Positions 1 to 8,331 of a stretch of DNA of 64,000 nucleotides are shown piece after piece. The DNA comes from Acinetobacter dispersus (GTDB taxonomy: Bacteria > Pseudomonadota > Gammaproteobacteria > Pseudomonadales > Moraxellaceae), in NCBI RefSeq assembly GCF_009884975.1, contig NZ_CP041970.1:124001-188000 (forward strand), in the 5' to 3' direction. Numbering within the stretch: the first letter of the stretch is position 1; each line of letters opens with the position of its first letter. The notes beneath the pieces were generated by a model. The model saw only the letters and a program-made list of their open reading frames with translations, ran no database searches and was not told where the DNA came from. The position numbers and the translations under genes are program-made.

Positions 1-2
1 CC

Positions 3-239
3 AATGCCTACGATGAGTTATTAGATGCTAAAATTCTAGCATCTCGTTTTGAGGCAGATAATGCAGAACGTGCAAAGCAAGGGTTGGCGGTGATTCCAAC
101 GGATCAGCATTTATTGGCAGCTTTACCCCATATGCCTGAATGTTCTGGTATTGCTTTGGGTATTGATCGTTTACTCATGGTTGCCATGAATCAGGTCAAA
201 ATTGATCAGGTCATTGCATTCCCAGCAGAGATTGCCTAG
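3..239 (+). CDS. epmA: EF-P beta-lysine ligase EpmA, C-terminal part (5' end outside window)
   Basis: The first 79 codons form an open frame that runs off the left edge and stops at 237-239. The translation has the C-terminal signature of class II lysyl-tRNA synthetase-like enzymes: a MPECSG stretch followed by GIALGIDRLLM (motif 3, with the ATP-binding Arg) and a short FPAEIA tail. EpmA attaches (R)-beta-lysine to a conserved Lys of elongation factor P, which helps ribosomes through polyproline stretches. A full LysRS usually continues past motif 3 with a longer tail, and no anticodon-binding domain can be seen here, so EpmA is preferred over LysS. Only the C-terminal quarter is visible. Confidence 0.85.
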   Translation, partial: NAYDELLDAKILASRFEADNAERAKQGLAVIPTDQHLLAALPHMPECSGIALGIDRLLMVAMNQVKIDQVIAFPAEIA

Positions 240-257
240 GGCTTTTATTTTCAATTT

Positions 258-1385
258 TTATAAAAGTTGCATTAATAGCTGTATCAACTCACTTTGGCGA
301 TGTGTTCGGGTTTTTTTGAAAATTGATTGCAGATGTTTCTTCACTGTATCTGCTTGAATTTCATGTGAAAGGGCAATTTCTTTGGTGGTTTTTCCTTCTA
401 GAAGTTGCTCACATATTTTATGTTCAACAGGTGTAAACATAAACAGCTGGGTACAAATGTCTTTTTGATATTTTGGCTTCTGTTTTAATCCAGAGAAGGT
501 TGCAAGTAAGACTGGACGAAGGCCAAAAATCTTATGGCTTTTTTCTGGGCTGAGTAAATCGAGCGTTAAGAATAGGTGTTGATCGAGCAGCATGAATTTT
601 GAACGTTTATGATTCGTCTGCTCTGGATTGTTTTTATAATGTCGTTCTAGTTCAATCAGATTCTGGTCAAATTGTTGCTGATGTTGTTCATTCAACACAA
701 AACGACGCTGTTTGATTTGAATCTGTTGGTGATCTTGTAGTAATTGCTGAGCTTCGGAATTGATCTCTAAAATATCGCCATTGAGGTTAATAATTGCAAT
801 CGGTTGGTTCATTTTTTGAATTAACTGTGACCCAAGCAGGGTCATAGTGGAATATTCAAAATGATGACGATATTGCTGAATCTTTTGTTGCACGATCGGC
901 AAAATTTCATATATCGGCTGAAGTTCAGTACAGCTTAATGCACCACGCTCAGGGCTAGTGAGAAAGGCAAGTAATACACAGACTTTATGATCATAAATGA
1001 TTTGGATGGCTGAACAGAAGCGTAAATCCAGAGGCTGTAGCACCCGTTGGTATACTTGGGTTTGAATAATTTCATGTTCTTGAAAATGTTGAGTGCAATG
1101 CATCCATCCCTTCATTGGTCCCAAAAGCATTTTCTTTAAACGCGGATCATCATCTATGGCCAAGCGGATTTGGGTCAGTGCGGCTTGTTCAAGTTGATTG
1201 GAGTCAAAATTCACGCCGTGATGGACGCTAAAGGAGAGTGCTTGTACTTCAAGGTCAACAGCCAACAGTTGCGAAGCTTGCACATCAAAATAGTGATTCA
1301 GTTGCTCTAAGAAAATCATCCAATCATCAGCATGCTGAACTTTATTCAAGATATCCACGACTGGGCTGTGTTGGCTTAGAGTCAT
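258..1385 (-). CDS. LuxR-type transcriptional regulator
   Basis: This 375-aa protein ends in a LuxR/FixJ helix-turn-helix (about residues 310-375), with FTPVEHKICEQLLEGKTTKE followed by an IALSHEIQADTVKKHLQSIF pattern typical of GerE-like domains. Residues about 185-245 (QPIAIINLNGDILEINSEAQ) look like a PAS fold, so the N-terminal half probably senses something. No receiver domain or autoinducer domain is recognisable. It lies downstream of, and in the same direction as, the small lipoprotein and the sulfatase/FGE pair, but separated from them by a hairpin. It could regulate them, but that is only proximity. The ATG at 1385 gives a complete protein. The target is unknown. Confidence 0.75.
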   Translation of the reverse strand: MTLSQHSPVVDILNKVQHADDWMIFLEQLNHYFDVQASQLLAVDLEVQALSFSVHHGVNFDSNQLEQAALTQIRLAIDDDPRLKKMLLGPMKGWMHCTQHFQEHEIIQTQVYQRVLQPLDLRFCSAIQIIYDHKVCVLLAFLTSPERGALSCTELQPIYEILPIVQQKIQQYRHHFEYSTMTLLGSQLIQKMNQPIAIINLNGDILEINSEAQQLLQDHQQIQIKQRRFVLNEQHQQQFDQNLIELERHYKNNPEQTNHKRSKFMLLDQHLFLTLDLLSPEKSHKIFGLRPVLLATFSGLKQKPKYQKDICTQLFMFTPVEHKICEQLLEGKTTKEIALSHEIQADTVKKHLQSIFKKTRTHRQSELIQLLMQLL

Positions 1386-1528
1386 CTAAAATCCCATCGA
1401 AAAATAGAATATATTCCATATAGTTTATATGGATTTTAACTAAATGAAATTATTAAATTAAAAAAATGTGACTTCTTATGCAATTATCAGATGAAATGAG
1501 TATTTAAAGTTAAATCAGCTTTGAACGA

Positions 1529-1564
1529 AATATGCCTAAACGCAATAGCACGTTTAGGCATATT
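1529..1564. terminator. 14-bp perfect hairpin, possible terminator of the small lipoprotein gene
   Basis: A perfect 14-bp stem (1529-1542 with 1551-1564) and 8-nt loop sit 6 bp beyond the stop codon of the minus-strand lipoprotein gene at 1570. The T-run after the stem is weak on both strands, so termination is plausible but not certain. Confidence 0.5.
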
Positions 1565-1569
1565 GGGGT

Positions 1570-1731
1570 TTAGCAGCGTCCTTTTTTGGCTTGTCCTGGA
1601 GGGCAGAAATCACCACGACCATCATGATGGTTGTCTGGATCAACAATTACGCTGCCATGTGGGGTATGTACGGCACAGGCTGATAAGCCGAATGTAAGTA
1701 AAGTGCTGAAGCAGAGCAGTATTATTTTCAT
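1570..1731 (-). CDS. Small lipoprotein, 53 aa, PPGQAKKG motif
   Basis: The reading frame starts at ATG 1731-1729 and ends at TAA 1572-1570. The protein begins MKIILLCFSTLLTFGLSAC, a short type II signal peptide with lipobox LSAC and Cys19 as lipidation site, followed by a 34-residue mature part with an acidic/His patch (DPDNHHDGRGD) and the ending CPPGQAKKGRC with two cysteines. The PPGQAKKG string also occurs in RcnB-type periplasmic proteins, which are linked to metal homeostasis, but the protein is far too short to be RcnB. It is likely a real gene because it combines a complete lipoprotein signal with a conserved-looking motif. Function unknown; the His/Asp/Cys content makes metal binding a guess. 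Confidence 0.7.
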   Translation of the reverse strand: MKIILLCFSTLLTFGLSACAVHTPHGSVIVDPDNHHDGRGDFCPPGQAKKGRC

Positions 1732-1826
1732 CCTTGCATCCTATTGTTATTGCTTTCCCTTCTACTGTAAATCGATCAGTAGGTTTCAGCTAGCAGAAGG
1801 ATGCAGGTTTTTAACATAGATTTGTA

Positions 1827-2828
1827 TCATTCAGCTGTACGTAAAACCGTTCTAAATCCGACATGCGTTGCCGCCAAATCAAATTCTTGCGGATAGCGAC
1901 TACTATTTCGATAACGGGCGCAAAAGTTGGAAGCACATAGAAAAGAACCGCCTTTAAGTACATATTGCGTTGCGGTGCTGTTTTGTTGACGTAGTTCTGC
2001 ATAATTGCCCATGTGCTGATCATGTGCGCCGTGATAAACAGATGAGGTCCACTCCCAGACATTGCCAATCATATCGAATAGCTTAAAAGCATTTGCAGGG
2101 TAACAGCCGACGGGTGCGACACTTTGAAAATGATCTTCAACCGTATTATTGAAAGGAAATTCACCTTGCCAATAATTGGCTTGTGGATGTTGATGGGCAT
2201 CCTGTGGTACTTGGTGTAAAGGGGTATCGGTTTTCGAACCAGCCTTGGCTGCGTATTCCCATTCTTGCTCTGTAGGTAAATCCCGTCCCAACCAAACGGC
2301 ATAGTGTTCAGCATCATTTTGAGTGACATAGCGAACTGGTTCAGAGGGAAGAGGGGCTTGGCCTGCTATACCATTCGGTGTTTTCCATGTGTAATCTTTT
2401 TTTAGTTGCCACCATTGATTTGGGTTATTCACATCAGGAGAAAATACTGCAGCTTGTTTCTGTTTTTCCGCATCAGTGACATAGCCTGTTGCTTTAACAA
2501 AACTGGAAAACTGGGCAACCGTCACTTCGGTTTGATCGATCCAAAAACCTGCCACCTGACGTTGTGGTTTGCCAAAATTCAGCTCATCAGGGTAGGCTAA
2601 GTTTGAACCCAATTGAAATGAACCTTTAGGAACCCATACCATCCCAGCGGTTTTACTGTTTTGCCATGCTTCAGGTAAACCAGAATACTGTTGGCATTGC
2701 TGCAATGAACCCAATGGAGCCTCTGTGCTTTTTTGTGTATGTGGATGAGTGGTTGTAGGTTTAACTTTGCTACAGCCTGTCACAAGGGACAGGCTGCTCA
2801 GTGAAACTAAAAAGATAATCCACTTCAT
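1827..2828 (-). CDS. Exported formylglycine-generating enzyme (SUMF1/FGE family), lipoprotein
   Basis: This 333-aa protein starts with a lipoprotein signal (lipobox VTGC, Cys19) and continues as a full FGE-sulfatase domain: MVWVPKGSFQLGS near 65-80, FWIDQTEVTVAQF near 95-110, LPTEQEWEYAAKAG near 185-200, IGNVWEWTSS near 252, and GGSFLCASNFCARYR near 293-307. Cys298 and Cys303 have the five-residue spacing of the two catalytic, copper-binding cysteines of aerobic FGEs. Family knowledge: FGE oxidises the Cys of the sulfatase CxPxR motif to formylglycine. It begins 1 bp after the stop codon of the sulfatase at 2825, so the two genes form an operon. Bacterial FGEs are usually cytosolic; this one carries an export signal, so it should act outside the cytoplasm. 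Confidence 0.9.
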   Translation of the reverse strand: MKWIIFLVSLSSLSLVTGCSKVKPTTTHPHTQKSTEAPLGSLQQCQQYSGLPEAWQNSKTAGMVWVPKGSFQLGSNLAYPDELNFGKPQRQVAGFWIDQTEVTVAQFSSFVKATGYVTDAEKQKQAAVFSPDVNNPNQWWQLKKDYTWKTPNGIAGQAPLPSEPVRYVTQNDAEHYAVWLGRDLPTEQEWEYAAKAGSKTDTPLHQVPQDAHQHPQANYWQGEFPFNNTVEDHFQSVAPVGCYPANAFKLFDMIGNVWEWTSSVYHGAHDQHMGNYAELRQQNSTATQYVLKGGSFLCASNFCARYRNSSRYPQEFDLAATHVGFRTVLRTAE

Positions 2829-4507
2829 TTAAGGAAATATTCCTTAACACCATTTTGTTGGGTGTATTTGTTATAGACATCCACCAGCTCTTGTAACTTG
2901 GCAGGATTATCTTGAGCAAGGTTTTGCGTTTCACCTCGATCATTTTTCAAGTTGTATAGTTCCCAGGTTCCTGTACCGAGTTCAGGAGTACCTTGTAAAG
3001 CAATTTTCCAGTCCCCCTGACGCGCATATTTACTGCCATGTAATTCATCGGCAAAGCTAAAATTGACAGGGCGAATGGCTTGGGCTTTATTGTCGAGTAC
3101 GGGTTTCCAAGAATACCCGCTTGGCGTATTGATTTGACGGCCTTTGTATTGACCTTGTGGAACGGCAATATTTGCGTAGTCGAGCACGGTTGGGAACACA
3201 TCCAAGACTGAGGCAAAACCATGATGCGTGGCTTGAGCCTTGGTTTGGTATGGCAGTTTTACAATGGCAGGTGCGGTGGTTGCACCTTCACCGGCAGTAT
3301 CTTTCCAGAGATGGAATGGCGCAGCACTGACTTCCGCCCAACGTGGTCCAACATAGTGATAAGAGCTTGAAGTCCCAACGTTATTAACGCTGTTATCAAA
3401 ACCTGCTTCGGCACCGTAATTGCCACGAATAAAACCTTCCGCACCATTATCGGAAACAAAGAAAATTAAAGTGTTGTCATATAAGTTATTACGTTTTAGA
3501 TATTGAATCACCCGACCAATATTGGCATCCAGATTTTCCACCATACCTGCGTAGATTTCCATTCTGCGTGCTTCCAATGCTTTTTGCTCAGTTGAAAGCT
3601 CATTCCATTTGCCATATTTTTGTGGTGCATTTTGCGTGGCGATTGGTTCAGCCGCTTTAAAGTTTGCAGGAATTAATCCGAGTTGTTTTTGACGGGCTAT
3701 GCGTGCATCGCGGATTACATCATAGCCTACATTGTAAACACCACGATAACGATCACGATATTCAGCAGGTGCTTGTAAAGGCCAATGCGGTGCGGTGTAA
3801 GCGGCATAGGCAAAGAACGGTTTACCTGAATTTTTACCTGATTCTAGATAACTGATCAGTTTGTCGGTGAAATAGTTGGTGGAGAAGAAATCGTCAGGTA
3901 AGGATGAAATCGGAACTGGTTTACCATCTTCTGTATATGAGGCATTACGCTTGTAGGCGCTCGGTGCTTGTTTGAAATGTAGGTCTAAACCTTGCAATAG
4001 CGTAAATGAGTGATCGAATCCTTTGGCATGTGCGTTGGTTGCATCGGTCAAGCCTAAGTGCCATTTACCACTGATATAGGTTCGATAGCCGTTGTCTTTC
4101 AGCACTTCTGCAATCGAAAGCGAACGTTCATTTAAATAGCCCTCATAACCCGGTTCATTTTGTAAGTGAGGCTTATTAAGTTCCGCCATTGCCCCAATAC
4201 CTGCTAAATGGTGGTCAGTTCCCGAAATTAATTGTGAGCGGGTCGGTGAGCAGGTCGGGGCAGTATGGTAATCCGTTAAAATGCGACCTGCTCGGGTCAG
4301 TTCATCAATATTCGGGGTATGAATTTCCCCACCAAAAGCGCCTAAGTCTGAATAGCCTAAATCATCTGCCATGATGAATAAAATGTTGGGTTGTTTCTTG
4401 GTTTCAACCACGGTATTGGAATCATCAGAATCACTATTGCTGCAAGCTGAAATTGAAAGGCTGAAAAGTGCAATGGAGAGTGTGCTAAGAAGGCTATTAC
4501 GAGACAT
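2825..4507 (-). CDS. Type I sulfatase (arylsulfatase), lipoprotein
   Basis: This 560-aa protein has a lipoprotein signal (lipobox SISAC, Cys22) followed by a Ser/Asp-rich linker and the alkaline-phosphatase-like sulfatase fold. NILFIMADDLGYSDLG (about 41-56) supplies the metal-binding Asp48/Asp49, and HTAPTCSPTRSQLISG contains the CxPxR formylglycine site at Cys86. FFVSDNGAEG near 350 holds the second DN metal pair. The enzyme should hydrolyse sulfate esters in the periplasm or at the outer membrane, possibly to scavenge sulfur. Its maturase is the next gene in the operon. Substrate unknown. The ATG at 4507 gives an intact signal peptide. Confidence 0.92.
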   Translation of the reverse strand: MSRNSLLSTLSIALFSLSISACSNSDSDDSNTVVETKKQPNILFIMADDLGYSDLGAFGGEIHTPNIDELTRAGRILTDYHTAPTCSPTRSQLISGTDHHLAGIGAMAELNKPHLQNEPGYEGYLNERSLSIAEVLKDNGYRTYISGKWHLGLTDATNAHAKGFDHSFTLLQGLDLHFKQAPSAYKRNASYTEDGKPVPISSLPDDFFSTNYFTDKLISYLESGKNSGKPFFAYAAYTAPHWPLQAPAEYRDRYRGVYNVGYDVIRDARIARQKQLGLIPANFKAAEPIATQNAPQKYGKWNELSTEQKALEARRMEIYAGMVENLDANIGRVIQYLKRNNLYDNTLIFFVSDNGAEGFIRGNYGAEAGFDNSVNNVGTSSSYHYVGPRWAEVSAAPFHLWKDTAGEGATTAPAIVKLPYQTKAQATHHGFASVLDVFPTVLDYANIAVPQGQYKGRQINTPSGYSWKPVLDNKAQAIRPVNFSFADELHGSKYARQGDWKIALQGTPELGTGTWELYNLKNDRGETQNLAQDNPAKLQELVDVYNKYTQQNGVKEYFLK

Positions 4508-4599
4508 TAGAATCGACTTAATTTTATAGAAGAATTATGGCGAGTTTAGAGAGATGATTTTTATGATAAAAATAATTAAAATTTGATTATTAATCTTAA

Positions 4600-4630
4600 A
4601 AAAAGAAAAGCCCCAATGCTGGGGCTTATT
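4600..4630 (-). terminator. Rho-independent terminator downstream of the rhomboid gene
   Basis: A GC-rich stem AAGCCCC/GGGGCTT (4608-4614 with 4621-4627) with a 6-nt loop is followed on the minus strand by a long T-rich run. It sits just beyond the end of the rhomboid gene at 4642. Confidence 0.8.
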
Positions 4631-4641
4631 TCCAAGATGAT

Positions 4642-5259
4642 TTAAAATGGGATTTTGGTGAGTTGATTCAAGAAATGTGGAACAACCCTTGGTTCCAAGA
4701 TGATGGTCACCACCACGCCATAGGCAGCACCCCAGAGATGCGCACTGTGATTGATATTGCTATTGCCGCGTTTACCTGACCATATGCTATAAGCCACATA
4801 TAAAATGGCGAAAATAATCGCAGGAACGGGAATGAAGAACACAAAAATCAAGTTCCAAGGCTGGAACAGGATATAGGCAAATAGCACTGCCGAGACTGCA
4901 CCAGAAGCACCTAAGCTCGCCCATCGTGCATCATGACGATGTTTCAGATAGCTTGGTAAAATGGCAACAATGAGTCCGCCCAAATAGAACAAAACAAAGC
5001 CCATGTCATAAAAAAACTGACGATAGAAGCTTTCGATAATATTGCCGAAGAAAAACAGCGTGATCATATTAAACAATAGATGCGTGCCATCGGCATGAAT
5101 GAAACCATGCGTGATAAAACGGTCATATTGTCCACGTTGCATTGCAGGAGGCCAGAAAATTAAACGGTTCATCACCGCCTGATTGGAGAAGGCCAATAAG
5201 GAGATTGCAACAGTAATAATGATAAGAGTCACAGTGTGACCAAAGGGTAGATGTAACAT
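4642..5259 (-). CDS. Rhomboid family intramembrane serine protease
   Basis: This 205-aa polytopic protein has the rhomboid hallmarks: HADGTHLLFNMITLFFFG (about 55-72), the nucleophile motif GASGA with Ser119, and the catalytic His in NHSAHLWGAAYG (His174). About six hydrophobic segments fit the six-TM core of bacterial GlpG-like enzymes without an N-terminal cytosolic domain. Such proteases cut transmembrane helices of client proteins in the inner membrane. It is transcribed alone, divergent from nfuA. A second rhomboid is encoded at 15635-16441. Client unknown. Confidence 0.88.
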   Translation of the reverse strand: MLHLPFGHTVTLIIITVAISLLAFSNQAVMNRLIFWPPAMQRGQYDRFITHGFIHADGTHLLFNMITLFFFGNIIESFYRQFFYDMGFVLFYLGGLIVAILPSYLKHRHDARWASLGASGAVSAVLFAYILFQPWNLIFVFFIPVPAIIFAILYVAYSIWSGKRGNSNINHSAHLWGAAYGVVVTIILEPRVVPHFLNQLTKIPF

Positions 5260-5411
5260 ATAGGTTTTAAATTGATCAGTGTCTAAGCAATAATGCCATT
5301 AAAAACTTAATAAACAATGTTCTTGCATAGAATTCCTACAAAAATGGTTGATTTTTTTTATTACCCTCCATCTTCGGTTAATATAACGACATCAGCTTGA
5401 GGATTATTGTT

Positions 5412-6050
5412 ATGTCGACTGAGAACACCAACACTGCTGTCGCAGAAGAAATTCCAAACCTTTTAATTACTCCATCTGCACAAGAGTATTTAGGTGATTT
5501 ATTAGCAAAGCAAAATACCCCAGGAATTGGCGTTCGTGTTTTTGTAGAGCATCCAGGTACTCCACGTGCTGAATGTTGTATGGCATATAGCGCACCTGAA
5601 GAAGTGGTGCCGACAGACTATAAACAGGATTATCCTAATTTTCCTGCTTATGTTGATGCACCATCAATTCCGTATTTGGTTGACGCCGTAATTGACTACA
5701 ACAAAGATCGTTTTGGTGGTCAATTAACATTCCGTGCACCAAACTCGAAAGTACCGCGTGTCGGCCCAGATGCTTCAATTGAAGAGCGTATTACTTATGT
5801 ACTGCAATCTGAAATTAATCCAGGTCTAGAAGGACATGGCGGTAATTGTAGTTTGGTTGAAGTAAATAATGATCCAGAACATGGTTTAACTGCTGTATTG
5901 AAATTCGGTGGTGGTTGCCAAGGTTGTTCTGCGATTGATGTTACCTTGAAGCAAGGGGTAGAAACCACTTTAAGACAGCATGTGCCTGAATTACAGCGTG
6001 TAGTGGATCAAACCGATCATACACAAGCAGAAGGCGCTTATTTTAAATAA
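5412..6050 (+). CDS. nfuA: Fe-S biogenesis protein NfuA
   Basis: The 212-aa protein has an N-terminal degenerate A-type carrier domain (about 15-110) and a C-terminal Nfu domain with GGGCQGCSAID, giving the CxxC pair Cys169/Cys172 that holds a 4Fe-4S cluster at the dimer interface. NfuA hands Fe-S clusters to target apoproteins, particularly under oxidative stress or iron limitation. An in-frame TTG lies 15 bp upstream, but GAGG at 5399-5402 is well placed for the ATG at 5412 and overlaps that TTG, so 5412 is chosen. A strong terminator follows at 6076. Confidence 0.95.
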   Translation: MSTENTNTAVAEEIPNLLITPSAQEYLGDLLAKQNTPGIGVRVFVEHPGTPRAECCMAYSAPEEVVPTDYKQDYPNFPAYVDAPSIPYLVDAVIDYNKDRFGGQLTFRAPNSKVPRVGPDASIEERITYVLQSEINPGLEGHGGNCSLVEVNNDPEHGLTAVLKFGGGCQGCSAIDVTLKQGVETTLRQHVPELQRVVDQTDHTQAEGAYFK

Positions 6051-6075
6051 TTGCTGGAAATTTACTGTATTTTTT

Positions 6076-6100
6076 AAAAGCCCTTTCGAGGGCTTTTTTT
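6076..6100 (+). terminator. Terminator of nfuA
   Basis: The stem AAAAGCCCT/AGGGCTTTT with loop TTCG is followed by a T-run, 25 bp after the nfuA stop codon. Confidence 0.9.
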
Positions 6101-6173
6101 ATTGTTTAGTTAAAACTGAGATGATTTTTCTTTATTCTATAAATAGATGTATGCAAAACAAAGTGAATTTATA

Positions 6174-6192
6174 AATAATAATAATTATCATT
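6174..6192 (+). promoter_or_regulatory. Fur-box-like operator upstream of the TonB receptor
   Basis: The bases read as AATAAT-AATAAT-T-ATCATT, which fits the F-F-x-R layout of the Fur consensus (three NAT(A/T)AT hexamers, one inverted) at about 14 of 18 hexamer positions. It sits about 85 bp before the receptor start. A possible promoter, TTGAGT (6197-6202) 16 bp from TAGAAT (6219-6224), lies immediately downstream, so Fur binding could block RNA polymerase. The region is very AT-rich, so chance matches are easier. Confidence 0.55.
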
Positions 6193-6276
6193 TTTATTGA
6201 GTTTTATTTGTTTTTTGTTAGAATTCTCATGAATTTTTAAGCAAATCTTAAGATTTTTTCTGAATCAGGTGGGAAT

Positions 6277-8286
6277 ATGTCTAATACAATCGTACGTCAA
6301 TCACTACTCACAATTTCTGTGTTGAGCGGTATGATGACCGTTGCACATGCAGCAGAAACTCAAACGAATAAAGATGCAGTGCAATTAGACAAGATTGTTG
6401 TGACTGCAAGCGGCTTTGAACAAGATATTAAAAAAGCGGCAGCCTCGATTTCGGTACTGACACAAGAACAAATCAATAAAAAAGCGTATCGTGATGTGAC
6501 GGATGCGCTTAAAGACGTGCCAGGGGTCGTAGTCACAGGTGGTGGTAGTTCAAGCGATATCAGTATCCGTGGTATGGGCAGTGCTTATACCGTGATTATG
6601 GTTGATGGAAAAAAAGTAAACTCACGTTCGGTACGCCCAAATAGTGATAATTCGGGGATTGAGCAGGGTTGGTTGCCAAATATTGGCTCCATTGAGCGAA
6701 TTGAAGTGATTCGTGGACCGATGTCTGGTTTATATGGCTCAGACGCAATGGGCGGTGTGATTAATATTATTACCAAGAAAAACGTTACTGAATGGACTGG
6801 ATCAATCAAGCTTGATACCACATTACAGGAAAATTCTGACTCAGGTAATCAATATCAAACCAATGCGTATATTGCAGGCCCTTTGATTGCCAATCTCTTG
6901 TCTTTTAAAGCCAATGGCTTATATTCACAGCGCGATGAAGATGAAATTTATGGTGGATATAAGAAGCAAAAAATTCGTGCGGGTGGAGCAGCATTTAGCC
7001 TGACACCGAACGATGATCACACCATTGATTTAGAGTATCAACGTTCAATTCAAAATCGAGATGCGACGGTTGGAAAGAGCATTTCTCCAGTACAAACTGG
7101 ACGAAATCCACCAGCAAACTCATTAACTGACTACTACCGTACTGAATATAGCTTAACCCATCGTGGTCAGGTTGGTGCAGTCGAAACGCATTCTTATATT
7201 CAACGTGAAGAGAATGAAAATCCATCACGTAATATGGAAGCGACCAACACCACCTTTAATACCATCAACAAAATTAATTTTGATCGGAATAGTCTTAGTT
7301 TTGGTGGGTCATATCTAAAAGAAGAATTAGATGACAAAGGCAACCAATTAAGTGTGGGCGGAGCAAAACCAATTTCGAATCTTGAGCGTTACAGCTGGGC
7401 ATTATTTGCTGAAAATGCTTGGAACATTGTGGACGATTTTACCTTAACCACATCACTACGTTTAGATAAAGATGAAAATTTTGGTGATCACTGGAGCCCG
7501 AAAGTCTATGGTGTTTGGGGACTCAATGATAATTGGGTGATTAAAGGTGGTGTTTCTACGGGCTATAAAACACCGACACTGCGAGAAACTGTGGCAGCAT
7601 GGGGGCAAGCAACGGGTGGTAGTCAAAGCAATGGTGTGATTGTGGGGAACCCAGACCTAAAGCCAGAGAAAAGTGTTAACTATGAAGTTTCTTTCAACTG
7701 GGATAATCTAGATAATCTCAATGCTAGTTTGACGCTTTTCAATAGCGAGTTTAAAGACAAAATCACAGAGATACGGGATTGTGACAAGGGTGCAGGTTCT
7801 GCTGGGTGTGATTGGTTAGGTGAAAAATTTGATTTTGTGAGCTTGAAGGAAAATGTTGATAAAGCCAATATGCGTGGTGCGGAAGCAACCTTTGGTTGGA
7901 AAGTTCTCCCTAATGTGAATTTAAGTGCAAATTATACCTTCACTGATACTGAGCAAAAGAGCGGCGTGAATAAAGGCAAACCTTTAAATGAAATGCCAAA
8001 GCATATGTTTAACACTACGGCAGACTGGGAAATTAATGATCAGTTCTCAAGTTGGGGGCGTGTCAACTACCGTAGTAAAACCTCAGATTATTTAGGCCGT
8101 ACAACGATGTCAAAAGGCAAACCTGCGTATACCATGGTGGATGTCGGCGTAAACTATAAGCCAACACAAAATATCGCGGTTGCAGCGGGGATCTATAACT
8201 TGTTTGATAAAGAGATTGATACAGCAACCTATAATTATGTCTTAGATGGTCGCCGTTACAATCTTGGCGTGACCTATAGCTTCTAA
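6277..8286 (+). CDS. TonB-dependent outer-membrane receptor, FepA/CirA-like siderophore receptor
   Basis: This 669-aa protein has a signal peptide ending near VAHA-AET, a TonB box-like stretch (DKIVVTASG, about 38-46), a plug domain (about 55-165) with ISIRGMGSAYTVIMVDGKKV and IERIEVIRGPMSGLYGSDAM, and a 22-strand barrel ending in the aromatic C-terminus LGVTYSF. The plug sequence is closest in style to catecholate siderophore and colicin receptors of the FepA/CirA group; the ligand cannot be fixed from sequence. It is monocistronic, with a Fur-like site upstream and a convergent gene downstream. A GGTGGG ribosome binding site precedes the ATG. Confidence 0.9.
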   Translation: MSNTIVRQSLLTISVLSGMMTVAHAAETQTNKDAVQLDKIVVTASGFEQDIKKAAASISVLTQEQINKKAYRDVTDALKDVPGVVVTGGGSSSDISIRGMGSAYTVIMVDGKKVNSRSVRPNSDNSGIEQGWLPNIGSIERIEVIRGPMSGLYGSDAMGGVINIITKKNVTEWTGSIKLDTTLQENSDSGNQYQTNAYIAGPLIANLLSFKANGLYSQRDEDEIYGGYKKQKIRAGGAAFSLTPNDDHTIDLEYQRSIQNRDATVGKSISPVQTGRNPPANSLTDYYRTEYSLTHRGQVGAVETHSYIQREENENPSRNMEATNTTFNTINKINFDRNSLSFGGSYLKEELDDKGNQLSVGGAKPISNLERYSWALFAENAWNIVDDFTLTTSLRLDKDENFGDHWSPKVYGVWGLNDNWVIKGGVSTGYKTPTLRETVAAWGQATGGSQSNGVIVGNPDLKPEKSVNYEVSFNWDNLDNLNASLTLFNSEFKDKITEIRDCDKGAGSAGCDWLGEKFDFVSLKENVDKANMRGAEATFGWKVLPNVNLSANYTFTDTEQKSGVNKGKPLNEMPKHMFNTTADWEINDQFSSWGRVNYRSKTSDYLGRTTMSKGKPAYTMVDVGVNYKPTQNIAVAAGIYNLFDKEIDTATYNYVLDGRRYNLGVTYSF

Positions 8287-8302
8287 ATAATAGTAATAAG
8301 GA

Positions 8303-8331
8303 AAGGATAGGGCAGCAAATGCCTTATCCTT
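8303..8331. terminator. Hairpin between convergent genes
   Basis: An 11-bp stem with one mismatch (8303-8313 with 8321-8331) lies between the receptor and the minus-strand gene ending at 8324, overlapping the latter's last codons. The plus-strand tail (GTTTATTTA) is T-rich, so it probably ends the receptor transcript. Confidence 0.5.

Noticed and set aside
241..266. CTTTTAT/ATAAAAG hairpin after epmA as terminator
   Set aside because: The 7-bp stem is almost pure AT with an 11-nt loop and has no T-tail.
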